64,000 bases of DNA from Ligustrum vulgare (Eukaryota > Streptophyta > Magnoliopsida > Lamiales > Oleaceae), in NCBI GenBank assembly GCA_963555705.1, contig OY743183.1, positions 47,915,466 through 47,979,465 on the forward strand, in the 5' to 3' direction. The notes under the pieces are model-generated. The model saw nothing but the letters and a program-made list of their open reading frames with translations. It ran no database searches and was not told the origin of the DNA. Position numbers and translations under genes: made by a program. This document shows, one piece after another, positions 22,849-34,868 of this stretch (positions are counted from its first letter, which is position 1; each line of letters opens with the position of its first letter).

Positions 22849-23236
22849 TCACACCACGCCCTACTCCTGCCTTCGCCTCTCCCTCTCCCTCACTCTCTTC
22901 TCCTGCTGCTCTTCCCACCGTCTCTCCTCTTTCGACCACTCCCAGCCGTCAGCACCATCGACCACAGTAAGGAACTCACCACCCCTCCCCTTTCCCACAT
23001 CCTTCACATGCACACACAAGCTAGATTTTGGGGTTTTCTTGGTTTCTTGCAGAAACTTTATTTATTCTTTCTCACCTAAAAATCAAGCACTGGAGATCTC
23101 GAGTTCGGTCAGATCGCGATGTCTACAATTTTCACCTGCAAACCATGTACAAGAAAACCCCCATATTGCTTGCTGTTTTTGTGCTTTTACCTTATGAATC
23201 CATTGTGGTTATAATTTTTTCTTTGGCTTTTGGCAG

Positions 23237-23391
23237 ATATGAAGCTTGGGTCATTTATAACTTTTTGTCATTGTTCTTAGCGTGGGTGGGTGGACCGGGT
23301 GCTGTGCTGTGGTGTTGAGTATGAGCGAAAAAGTTCTGTAAAGCCAAATTGGTGGTCAGACATGCTGCCTACCTCAATTTCCATGGGATGG
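23237..23391 (+). pseudogene. LAZ1/TMEM184 (DUF300)-type exon fragment (copy A)
   Basis: A 155-bp segment between an AG acceptor (GGCAG) and a GTGAGT donor encodes YEAWVIYNFLSLFLAWVGGPG, the most conserved stretch of the LAZ1/TMEM184 membrane-protein family. The downstream part matches the family only after a frame change (KPNWW, then a remnant of the TCCLPPI motif) and meets a TAA. Upstream (22855-23030) is a pyrimidine- and GC-rich stretch that looks like a gene leader. Only this exon is recognisable, so it is a gene fragment or retained exon, not a gene. Known members are multi-pass membrane proteins; no function is expected here. Confidence 0.6.
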
Positions 23392-23641
23392 GTGAGTCGC
23401 TTACACATGAAATAAATTTATTGAGGCAGTTCATTGCAACAATTTTTTTCCGCTCCATCAAGTTTAATTGAAAATAATATAAACTAGGTATTATTAATGT
23501 AAAATATATTTGTAATACTTTGGTCATTCAACCTTATTCCTTGGCCAAAGATGTCATGCAAGCTAGCGAGACAGGGAGAAAAACCGAGATGAAAAAGAAA
23601 AGAAATATAGGCATCATCGACAACATGATTTATACTATTAA

Positions 23642-24014
23642 GGCCCCGTTCTCTTTACTGTTTTGAGCCCGTGTTGAGATTTCGATTTTTGGAAATATCG
23701 AAAATGCGTTCACTTTGCCTATTTTCAGAAACGAGTTTTCCAAAATACAAAAAAAAATTATAAAGGAAACTCAAAACGAGTTTATTATGTTTTAGATATT
23801 TTGTATTAAAAAGTCCAAAACGACCAAAACGCGCGTTTTGAATTTTTTTTTTTTTTTTTTTTTTTGTAAATGTGAGGCACTTCCTTCACTTGAAGTTCTT
23901 ATATTATTTTTTTCATTATATATAGATCCATGTTAATATTTTTTTTTTTAAATGTGAGACACTTCTTTCACTTGAAGTTCTTATGTTATTTTGTCATTAT
24001 ATATAAATCCATGT

Positions 24015-24059
<45 letters not shown>

Positions 24060-24062
24060 TAA

Positions 24063-24098
<36 letters not shown>

Positions 24099-24395
24099 TT
24101 GTAAAAGTGAGAGATACTTCCTTCACTTGAAATTCTTATGTTATTTTGTCATTATATATAGATCATGTTAAGATTTTTTTTTTTTTTTTTTTTTTTGTAA
24201 AAGTGAGACACTTCATTCACTTGAAGTTCTTATATTATTTTGTCATTATATATAGATCCATTTTAAGATTTTTATTTTATTTTATTTATTTATTTATTAT
24301 TATTTTTTTTTTTTGTAAAAGTGAGAAACTTCTTTCACCTGAAGTTCTTATGTTATTTTGACATTATATAGATCCATGTTAAAAAAAAAAAAAAA

Positions 24396-24478
<83 letters not shown>

Positions 24479-24878
24479 TGTAAATGTGAGACACTTCCTT
24501 CACTTGAAGTTCTTATATTATTTTGTCATTATTTATAGATTCATGTTAAGATTTTGTTGGTATGTGGTTAAATTTTTGTTTAGCTGAAACAATATTAATG
24601 ATGAATTTATAGACATAGAGAACTAACTGATTTATTAACATTAAAATTAATGATATTCAACAAATCAATCATTTTTTACATATAAAATATTACAAAATAA
24701 ATATATCAAAAAATTACAAAGTAAACGCATTTTTCAGTTTTCTATTTTTGAAAACAGTTTTCCAAAATCACAAAGAGAACATGTTTTCAGCAATCCCAAA
24801 ACAAACAACCAAAATCCAAAATTCAAAACAAAATTCAAAACTCAAAATCCAAAATCGAAATACAAAGAGAACGGTCCC
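23642..24878. mobile_element. PIF/Harbinger-like 1237-bp non-autonomous element (copy A)
   Basis: Terminal repeats GGCCCCGTTCTCTTT and AAAGAGAACGGTCCC are inverted with two mismatches, and TAA flanks both sides (23639-23641 and 24879-24881), which fits PIF/Harbinger. The second copy is 61495-62724. The subterminal sequences contain paired motifs (GAAAACAGTTTTCC and AAACGAGTTTTCC). The middle holds six degenerate ~85-160 bp tandem repeats and no transposase. Confidence 0.5.
23860..24560. repeat. Tandem repeats with poly-T and ATT tracts inside the TAA-flanked element
   Basis: Six copies of a unit with the core GTGAGACACTTCCTTCACTT and TTATTTTGTCATTATATATA start near 23872, 23956, 24110, 24204, 24324 and 24487. 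They are separated by poly-T runs up to about 35 bp and long ATT runs. The same six copies occur at 61730-62390 with different tract lengths. Poly-Phe and poly-Tyr reading frames here are artefacts of the tracts. Confidence 0.85.
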
Positions 24879-24881
24879 TAA

Positions 24882-26369
24882 GCTTTTGTTAGTTGATTTT
24901 AAAATGTAAGTGATAATTTATTTATTTCAAAGTTTTGTTAAATTTAGGGTTGTTAGATTATTAGTTTAAATTTAATTTTATCAAAAGGATTTGCATAAAA
25001 ATGAAAAGTATATTTTATTATCACCTTTTTCAATTATTGAGGTAATTGATATAGTTAGTTGTTAATTTAGATATTATATCAATTTCAGGCGGTAACGAAT
25101 CGGTTGGGACAGCTTACCAGTCAAATTAGTTTGTACATACATAACTGTGAGTGGAAAAACTTAATTATTTTCAAATATTTATAATTTCTTATATAATTAT
25201 GTTAAACGTGATTATGTGATTTATTTATCCAATTATATGATTATTGTGAAATATTATGAGAATACAAGATTTTTGGAATTACAAATATTTTGAAATGATT
25301 ATGTGTTGAAAGAAATGTGAGATATATGTGATATTGAAATCCACCAAAAAGTATCCATGATTATATATTTTTCTAGTTCACTGAGGGGATTTGACTGTGT
25401 TTTATACTACACTGAGGGGTCTTGATCGGGTATGATATTACCTTGAGACGATTCGACCGTATATGATATAGTTCACGATGGCAGTCTTAGTCCTGTTCTA
25501 GAATTGATTATCAGATGTCTTGAGACTGACCCGAGAGGTAGTCTGCTAGCATATGACCAAATTACAGATTATATTCAATGGGTATATTTTGGTAATATTT
25601 GTTAGGGTATGGCCATACCTAGAGATTGCGGATGATGATGACAGTATTATATTGATATGATGATACTATGTCATTGATTTGACTAGAGATTGATATTTAT
25701 CAGCATTAAGAGAATGCCTTACATTTTGATTATGATTATATGGTATTACACAGTGAAGTATTACACGATGTAAATTTGATTTTCGATAAAAATGTATAAA
25801 TGAGAAAGTATATATATTTTCAAAATTCTCCACTCACTGAGTTATCAACTCATATATTTTTCCACGATTTTCTTATCAGGCAGCAGTTGAGTTTCTGGGC
25901 AGCTTTTGTAATTGAGCCTTTGATTTTAAAGTCAGAGCCACACAAAAGTGTTGGCTAGTATGACTCATTTCATAGAACATGTAGTCAGTGTTTTGGGACG
26001 CATGTTCATTTTTTGTTGCACTTGTGCATCACATATAGATAGTTATGGGGCTCACATTGTATTTTGTATTCATATGTACAGTTCATGTTGATTTCATAAC
26101 TGAAATTTGCAAAATTGGCTCATCTCTATTGTGATGGAAATTATAGTGATATTGTTGGGATTTTGTGTATTGATTACATGTTGGTTAATCCAAATTACAG
26201 AGGATATAATACCAAAATTTGCTTAAAAATAAGTTTACTATATTTGCAGTTTTTAGTAGTCTTGATGGTGGGTCCTACTTTTAGTTGGTATTCATCATCG
26301 ACGCATGTCACATTTCGGTTTCACTAATGTTATTCGGTGCGGGTCGTGTCAATATTCTTGCAGTAGGTA
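24882..26369. other. AT-rich intergenic block, shared downstream of both P450 copies
   Basis: No gene was recognised. Up to 26154 the sequence is repeated at 62728-64000 with only scattered changes. It resembles the style of a degraded LTR or leader (for example CTCACTGAGTTATCAACTCA at about 25831), but no termini were found. Confidence 0.5.
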
Positions 26370-27811
26370 TTGTTGATTGGGGGATACTGTTCGCTAAACG
26401 CAAGTGCACGGGTCGTGCAAGTAATATAATGGATGTAAGTCCAAGTATCGATCCCACAGAGATTGTTGTAAATTGTATTTTAGACTAATACCTTAACCGG
26501 AACGAGAAATTTGATTGAGTTGGAAATTTTGATTTTAAAAATTAAAATAAAGATTAAACTAAAGAACAATGAAAATTTGATTGTTAAAACTTATGAAAAT
26601 AAATGCGTTAGAATCATGAATTCATTTTGACTCTATCATCCATATTTTAACCAAGTTATTTAAATACAATTCACGGGTTTTGAATTTCCATATTCCAAAT
26701 ATAGTTAAAACTCCTTTTCGGACAAGTATTAACACCTATTCCTACGCACGACCCAACTATATTTCTATGTTGAATCCGAATGTGTAAGAAAGCATTAAAA
26801 GATTTTTGAATACTATAGCAGAAAACACAAAGCATAGGGATATATTTCTATCCCCTATCGGACTTGTGGCAATTGAAACAAGTCTAACAAAATCCTAAAC
26901 TTTCAAACTTTAGAAATCATAACATCCATCACATAGTAATTGGCCAGAAAATTAAATGATAATTAAAGTACGAATCAATTGTATCAAAACCATGAATTGC
27001 ATAAAATAAATAATAGATTAAAACATGGAGTCAAGAATTCAAAATTTCATCACAATTCTACCATTTAAAACCTAGTCTAGATACATAATTGAATAAAAAT
27101 CACAAGAATAATGGATAGATGTCACCCTATTCATCCCTTGATCTTTGGTCTTCAATTGTGTTCTTTGCGTGGCATGGATCTCTCGGCACTTTGACAGCGT
27201 TTTGGCATGAATTGAGCAAGTTGGGAACCCTTAATTTCGTGCCTTATACCATGTATTTATAGATTCTCCCAAAACCTAGGTCAAGAAGAAGACAAATTCA
27301 CTGAAATTCGCGCAAAAAGACTAGCTGCGGCCCAGAAAATAACAATGCGATCGTGCAGGCTTCAGAGAAACCATTCTGACCATTTTTGAACAGGTCATGC
27401 GATTGCGCCGTTATAATTCCATGCGATCGCATAGTTATCCAGCCAAAGTGCAATTTTCATCTTTTGAAGTACTTTAAGTTGGTCCTCATGGTTTTATTGC
27501 ACATTAGGTCCTTCAACTTTTGATTGTTACAATTTAGTCCCACGAACTTCTGATTTCTTCTGAATTTGGATTCTTCTTCGAGTATTCTTCCAATTGAGCC
27601 CTTGATTTACTTCATCAACTCTTAATTTGCATACTTGCACACTTTTATCATCCAATTGCTTGATTTGAGTTTCAATTCCATTGTTTTCTCGACTATGAGG
27701 TTATTCCTGAAATACAAACAAATACTAACTAAATAAATAGCAAATATTCTTAAACAAGCACATAAAATCCTACTTTTAGGATAGAAATGAGTGTATAAAA
27801 TATACTTATCA
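26370..27811 (-). mobile_element. Putative LTR of a large retroelement, minus strand
   Basis: On the minus strand a polypurine tract (AGTTTGGGGGTGT, plus-strand 27812-27824) is followed by TGATAAGTATATTTTATACA, a plausible LTR start at 27811. The far end probably lies near TGTTGATTGGGGGATACTG at about 26370. The conserved-looking GTTCGCTAAACGCAAGTGCACGGGTCG lies just inside. Palindromic GCGATCGC motifs lie at 27415-27440. No partner LTR or target duplication was found, so the boundaries are tentative. Confidence 0.4.
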
Positions 27812-30280
27812 ACACCCCCAAACTAGAACTATTGTTCTTCCTCGAACAAAATAAAATTAAACTATAAAAATAAGAATGCAAATAAAATAAAGTTTTTATT
27901 TTTTTTCACTTATTTGTCATGTGCTTTAACAATCCAAATTGATGATTTACTTTAGAGAAGAAATGTGGACACAAAAATTTATTTTCATTCATCCGATGCT
28001 CAACTTCATTGTCTGTGTGTGAATAGCCAGAAATCGAATGCAAATTCATGTAAAAATATACTTGAAACTGTGTGACTAGTCATGAAGAAATAAGCTCAAA
28101 TCTCATGTGGTCAACAATAATTTTCTTTTGATTTTCCTTACAATCTCATGAATGACCACAAACTTACTGTTTTTCTCTCATATCGCGAGGTCTTTCCTAT
28201 TGATGTGGATTTTACATATGTATAAATTGCATTTTTCCACACAAGGCAGTTAGGATTAGACAAGTATGCACGAAAGACCAAGAATAATTAACGAAGCATT
28301 AGGGATTTCAATCAACAAAGCTTATACCATTTTTATTCCATTTCTCTTTTATATGGACGACTTTTTCTTTTAATGTCCTTATCTTTTACCATCTTTGTAC
28401 AATACTTTTCATACTTGCTTTCTATATGACCCCTATAGCGAGTTTTAGGTCGGCAGCTCCCAACTGAGTTGGGCTTAAAGTACCAGGTTCAGAGAACCCC
28501 TCAGACTTAATTACCTGAGTCATAAATGCTTAAAAAGAAGTGTTAAAGATGTTTTAGCATCTTATATGTAAGTCCACTCTCCTTACTTGCTTTCTAGTTG
28601 ACCTTTGGAGTGAGCTTTAGGTTGGTAGCTCCCCACTCAGTTGAGCTTAGGGTACCTGGTTCAGAGAACCCCTCAAACTTAATTTCCAGAGTCGAAAAGG
28701 CATTTGAAGAGTAGAATAAAACCTTCAGCATTTATTTGTTTTTATGCAAATTATTATGGTTTATACCTGTTGATCAAAACCCCTTACGCTAAAGATGATA
28801 AATTAAACTTCAGTTCCTCAATCCATCAATGCCTACTCATACTAACCTTCCCACCCCCAAACTGCTTCTTGAGAAACTTTGTTCTACATTTCAGGTTGGG
28901 ATCTAATTTTTTAAGGTTTGGGATTTTTCAGTCAATTTTATTTTCAATATACACAAGTTTACCCCCACAAGTATCAAGCAACTCCCTACACAAGTTATTA
29001 TTCGAAAGTGACTATGTGCTCAAGTTTGATTAAAGTATTACATAGAAGAATGTTAAGAAAAAAATTAGTTCACATGTTGCCCAATTTTTGAACTAAAGTA
29101 CAAAAATCAATTCAAAACATGTCATAAACAATAAATAAATCAACAAAAAATTTTAAAATTTTCACTTTTTATGATTTGTAAAATTTTTCAAGTTTTTATG
29201 AATTTTCTACCCAAAATCGAATGTATATGTAATTAAAAGCACATGAATGAGATTCCCACCCCCAAACTAGAACTATGCATTGTCCTCAATGTATTCAAGA
29301 AATAATAAACAATAAAGCACAAAATAATGAGGGGGATCAAGTACTTCCCGGGTTTAGAGAGATGTTGTTCCCATTTGAAGCTTCTACTTGAATGCTTGGT
29401 TGGATGAAACTATCATTTACTTCCTTTTCCATGTTCGGCTTGAAGTGTCCCATGATGATATGTTCCTTGCAAATAAAAATTAATAATCATTAGAAGCATA
29501 ATTATCACATAGGAACTAAAGCAAATCAACACAATACACCCAAACTAGGATTCAGAAAAATTTTGAAATTTTTGAACCCTTGACATCGCTTCGAAAAAAT
29601 GAAAATTTCCTGTGACATGCCCCGGGCATATGAAAGTACATAACTTGGTCTATAACATATCAAAAACTCATCAAATTTGGGATTCATTTGGGTCATGAAA
29701 AGATGTGACAAAGTAGGTGCAGGGAGGCTGAATTTGTAGGCCGTAGTGCAATGGTGCCCGCAATGATCTTGCAATGAAGTGCTTTGTTGTGCAATGATGT
29801 TCAAGTTGAATTCTATGTCTTAAATTAGTGTAAACAATGAATATATGATGCACAAATAATGTATAACATGTAGTGAAGGCGATCATTCAAAAAGATTTGT
29901 AAAAACTCAAAAAATAATTCATTGAAACATTTTATCGAACACCTTGTATGCATGTGAATAAATCAAAGGAAATCATAGAGTTGGAGACTTGAATTAAGCC
30001 AAAAATTTTCACCTAATAAACACAATTCAATACTCCCATCAACTATCATAAACCCCATCACCAACTATCCATAATTTCAAATTCCACAAAAAGTGAAGAA
30101 CACTAATATTAAGTAAAATCTTGTAAAAATGTGAAAAGGTCCAATATGTCCACATGTCCTAAACTAGGTTCTCATGTTGAAATTTGTGATGATAGACAAA
30201 AAAAAAAAAAAAAACAAATTGGAATGCAATTAAAACTAAAAGTGGTAAAACATGCAAAATGGAACACTAGAATTACTTAA
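27812..30280 (-). other. Non-coding internal region of the putative retroelement
   Basis: No protein domains were found on either strand. Two ~120-bp direct repeats spaced 171 bp apart (from about 28415 and 28586) share GGTTCAGAGAACCCCTCA. A second CACCCCCAAACTAGAACTAT block occurs at 29262, near-identical to the sequence at 27813. This is consistent with a LARD-type element lacking genes. I cannot assign a family. Confidence 0.4.
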
Positions 30281-32473
30281 TGTAACGCCCCAAATTATCT
30301 TTTAACCCGACGCATTATCAAACATAATCTCGTTCACGTTATAATTTTGAAAACAATGAATTTAGAAAAAAATACTTTAGATTTAAATAAAAACTATTTT
30401 TTTTTTCAAAATATTAAAACTTTATTTTCAGTTGATTTAGGAAAATCACAAAAATAAACCGTTTGAAGAGGTCATAGACAAATTCTGCAACTAATGCCAT
30501 TCTTCCCGAGTAATGCAGTATGTTTGTAAAAATTATTTAAAATGGCAAAAGATGTCTAAAAATTATGAAATTTTACTACAGTGTACAAAACTCATGTAAA
30601 TACAACATATAAAAATTTCGGATCTTAATAACCACATTTGAAGCACGAATTTTTTATTTTTTTTAAGAAGGCTGGTCACTGTTTCGGAAACTGCCCCATC
30701 GTAGTTCACAAAAAAATTCATAATAAATTCTACGAGACTCCAAATGACCTGTTTTCAGTTCCATATGATAGTTAACACATAAAGGATAATTTTATATTTT
30801 GAAACATTCATAAATTATAAATATACAACCTGCAGTAAATTTTCAAAGTGCAACCCAAAATCTGAAATTTTCCAGACAGTAATCAAAGTATACATTTTTC
30901 CAAAAGTAACATTTAATTGATCAAGAATTATATTCCAAGAAATTTTTAAGTCTTAAAAAAATTTACTGCAACATTAACATAAATAATTCCCTACATAAAT
31001 ACATAAAAATTTAAATTTTATTCACTACTGTCGCCATCACGCCTTGTCTTAAATATGAGCATTTCGAAGAAATACTCAGTAGTATATACACACGCTAATG
31101 AAATTAAAAATATACCAATGTTTGATTATATGTCAATATCAACTTTCATCTTTGGAAAACATTTTAACATGGCCAGTTAATAAAATTTACTGTGAATACC
31201 TTCCATCACAGGTGATTACCTTCAATCATAACATATTACTATCAATTATCAATCATAATCCCATCGTAAATAATTTCATAGCATGCCAATAAACAATTTT
31301 GCACATAATTGCTATGCATTTCATCAAACATAAGACATTGACACAAATTTCATGCTAGCATACAAATTAATTCAAAAGCGTAACCATTTGTGTACGGGAG
31401 AGGATACTACCTTAGATTTTCAGAAATTGTTGAGTTGAAACACACGTGAAGTTGAAATGCACAATCACCCAAAGACCAAAAGCTTGCCAATGTATTTTAA
31501 TTGCCCAAAACGTATAGTGCTGAGTCACAAAAGAATAAAACATTTAACTTTTGCTGTTGAAATATCTAGGATCGTGACATGAAGTTGAAATGCACAATCA
31601 CCCAAAGACCAAAAGCTTGCCAATGTATTTTAATTGCCAAAAACGTATAGTGCTGAGTCACAAAAGAATAAAGAATTTAACTTTTGCTGTTGAAATATCT
31701 GGGATCCTGAGTGAGAGAGTGAGACTTGGAAAGAAAACAAGAAGAAAATAATCTGCAGTGTGACAGTGAGTGAGAGGTTGATTGAGATAAAAATGATTAT
31801 TTAAATTTTACCATGTGCATGCAACGGTAAAAGAATTGGGTAGAGAAGTGGATGGAAAAGTGGTTTAAAAATGGTTAAAATCATGGGATAGGGGACGTGG
31901 AGTATAACAACTGATTTCACAAAGTATATTTACCAACTTTTGAAATTCCTGACACGTCCACCACTTTTGCACATTTGCATAGGTATATAATATTTGTACA
32001 TATAAGCATAAAGAAGTTATAAATTCCATGTTTCCTTTGAATTGAAATAACATGAGTCGATCTCGTCCAAAATAAATTTTTCTTGACTCCGACTTACACT
32101 ATTTAATGTAAACTACAAAATAACACAAATTTTGATATAGTTTTGTCAACCTTTAAAAAATCTTTAAATATTTGACCCAATTAAAATTTCCAATTTTTCA
32201 AAAAGAAAGACATTAATTTAAAACACTTAAAAATATCTCGGCTCAACTATTAAATTCCATATTTTAAAGTGGTTCAAATTCGAACATTCAACATGATAAA
32301 ATATTTCCCACAATTAGCCAAAATAATTGCTTGGAAAGAGCATGTAAGATCATATCATGACCAAGAATTTATTTAAAACATTTGAAATTTTCATAGCGAC
32401 GTGACAAGCTCATTAAGGACTTTGAATTCTAACATCAAATTCAACGTTAAACTTAAAATTTCCGGTCGCTACA
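30281..32473 (-). mobile_element. Gypsy 3' LTR, 2193 bp, minus strand
   Basis: In plus orientation it starts TGTAACGCCCCAAATT and ends CGGTCGCTACA. A polypurine tract, AAGTGGGGGAAGG on the minus strand (32474-32486), lies directly outside, next to the end of the gypsy polyprotein. These are typical gypsy LTR ends (TG...CA). A 133-bp tandem duplication inside (31448-31713) starts GAAGTTGAAATGCACAATC. The 5' LTR is not in the window. Confidence 0.7.
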
Positions 32474-32626
32474 CCTTCCCCCACTTAAAATAATTTCGCC
32501 CTCGAAATTTAACTTACTTAATTAATAAGGTCAGGATACTTGGACAAAACATCTTCTTCTCTTTCCCAAGTAGCCTCATCCTCACCGTGCCTACCCCACT
32601 GGACTTTGACTAAAGGAACTTCTCTA
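32474..32626 (-). pseudogene. Gypsy polyprotein C-terminus, separated by an insertion
   Basis: The minus-strand frame reads PLVKVQWGRHGEDEATWE and continues EREEDVLSKYPDLI, the C-terminal chromodomain-like end of a Del/Tekay-type gypsy polyprotein. It continues directly from LERKVHVLRN at 37617 once the intervening 4980-bp element is removed. The coding end is followed by the polypurine tract and LTR. Confidence 0.75.
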
Positions 32627-32631
32627 TTCCT

Positions 32632-33743
32632 TGTTGACCTATGGTCAATTTGACCTTATTGTTTTGATCATAACAAACAATAATTTATTGTGTTGCTAAC
32701 AAGTGTGCTTCAACATTATAAGATGATTTCAAGTCATTTTTAGCATGTCATGTTGATCTTCATATCATGCTTTTCAACCTCAATTTTGAAAGGCATGACA
32801 TGAAGATTATTGGTTTTATATTGTTTAAACTTTTTCAACATCTTCACATTATATTGGAATTGAAGTGTAAGTCTCTCTTTGTTCTAAACTTGTTTTAATC
32901 TTTTAAAAGAGAGAAATTCCAATTAAGGAATTTTGATTATTTGTGCTACATTTTTCATTATCATTTAATTCATCAAAGTTCCATTGTCTAAACACTTTGA
33001 GCTTAACTCATTGTTAATTATTCAAGTGTTGCATCTCTTGGTACTTAATTTGATTCAACATTTTAACAAGAGATTATTTGAAAAACTTTGTTTGATTGCA
33101 TTGAACTTTTCATTATCATTTGCATCAAAGTTTTTCACTAACACTCGAGCTTAATTCATTGCTATCTATTGAAGTGTTAGCCTAACTCTCTCGGTACTTA
33201 ATTTGAGTATATCATTTGTTAAGAGAGTTATTTCAATTGTAAATTCAATTCATTATATCTTGTGGTTTCGAGAGCCTTGTGAAAACTCGATTGTTGGTTT
33301 CGAGAGCCTTGTGAAAACTCGATTGTAAAGGATAGGCGCTCCTTGTTGTAAGTCACCTAAGGATTTGGTACTCCTTGTTGTAAGTTATCAATATAGTGGA
33401 TTTGGCCTTGCTCGTGACGGAGAGCTCGGTAACGGGGGACGTAGATCACGTTGGTTGATTGAACCTCCATAAATCGCGTTTGCACTCTCTTATCCCTTTT
33501 ACTTACTTACATTGCACTTACTCTATTCTATCAATTTATATTGTGCAACACTATATCTAAGTGCTATACGTGCTTTATCAATTAAGTTTACAAATATATA
33601 GCACACTACATTGATAGTTTAGTTACTTGTAACACTAAGTGCTCATACTTGTACCCATTGGTTTTTAAGTTTGAGATTATTTATCGAAAAAGTTTTATAA
33701 ACCAATTCACCCCCCTCTTGGTTAGTTTACTCTTGGGCTAACA
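32632..33743 (+). repeat. 5' LTR of the gag-only element, rearranged and shortened
   Basis: It matches the 3' LTR at both ends. However, about 738 bp of the 3' LTR (35931-36668) is replaced by only ~90 bp (32712-32800). Of that, 32755-32789 is an inverted copy of 36061-36095 with one mismatch. The lost part includes the TATA box and the GTCGAC palindromes, so this LTR lacks the promoter seen in its partner. Confidence 0.88.
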
Positions 33744-33797
33744 ATTGGTATCAGAGCTTAGGTGCTCATTTTTAAAAGATTTTACAATCTTGAGTAA

Positions 33798-34868
33798 ATG
33801 GCTAACCATAATCTCGAGGGGCATTCTACAAATCGTCCTCCTTTCTTTGATGGTACTAATTATAATTATTGGAAAACTAGAATGATGATTTTTATTCAAT
33901 CCATTGATTATAATATTTGGGATGTCATTGAATCCGGTCCTCATGAGCTTACTATGGTCATTAAGGTTGATGGAAAACCGGATCAAACTATTTTAAAACC
34001 TAGAGAGGAATATGATGATAATGATAGAAGAAAATTGACTTTAAATGCTAGAGCCAAAAACATACTTTATTGTGCTTTGGATAAAAATGAATTTAATCGT
34101 ATTTGCACATGTGATTCCGCATTTGATATTTGGCATACATTAGAAATCACACACATGGGTACAAGCAAAGTAAAAGAAACTAAGACAAATCTTTTATTTA
34201 AAGATTTTGAAAATTTCTTTATGAAGCAAGATGAGCCCATTACTTGCATGATTACTCGTTTTACCGATATTGTAAATGGTCTTAAAGGCTTTGATCATAA
34301 ATTTACTAACGGTGAACTTGTGAGTAAAATTATTAGGTCTCTCTCCCAAGATTGGAATCCTTTGAGGATGTTGATCGAAAACACGATAGACGTCAACACA
34401 CATCCATTGGAGGAGCTTTATGGAACATTGATGACTTATGAGCTCAACAATGCCGAAACAAAGGAGAGGACAAGAAAAGGAAAAGAAGAGGCCAAGCGCG
34501 AAGTTGCTCTTAAATCATTACATGGTAAATGCTCATCAAACTCAAACACAAGTGATGAGGAACTTGATGATCTTGCTATCCTTATCAAGAAGTGGAGAGG
34601 CGTTCGCAACAATCATCGAATCCAAAAGAGAGAAGAAAAAGATGAAAAGATTGTATGCTATAATTGCAACAAACCCGGTCACAAAAGTACCGAGTGTCGA
34701 AGCAAGAAATGATTCTTCAAAAAGAAAGCTCTACAAGCCACTTGGGATGAAAGTGATGATGAGCAAAATGAAAATGAGAGTCAAGATGAAGTGGCCAACA
34801 TGTGCTTCATGACTAATGAGGATGAGGTAAATTTCTTTGATACATCTTGCACTTTGAATGATCAATGA
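33798..34868 (+). pseudogene. Copia gag (UBN2 with CCHC zinc knuckle), one internal stop
   Basis: The ATG at 33798 lies 41 bp after the primer site. The N-terminus carries the copia gag start FFDGTNYNYWKTRM, a central UBN2-type region follows (about residues 60-230), and the zinc knuckle CYNCNKPGHKSTEC is at about residues 287-300. TGA at 34710-34712 interrupts the frame. The same frame continues 52 more codons with an acidic tail to TGA at 34866-34868. Gag forms the virus-like particle that packages retroelement RNA. Up to the first stop (304 aa) the protein is complete through the zinc knuckle, so it might still assemble. Confidence 0.8.

Noticed and set aside
23930..24361. Poly-Phe/poly-Tyr open frames
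   Set aside because: Translation of poly-T and ATT tracts in the tandem repeats of the TAA-flanked element.
24882..26154. Solo LTR downstream of P450 copy A
   Set aside because: No TG...CA ends with flanking duplication could be found; left as unassigned.
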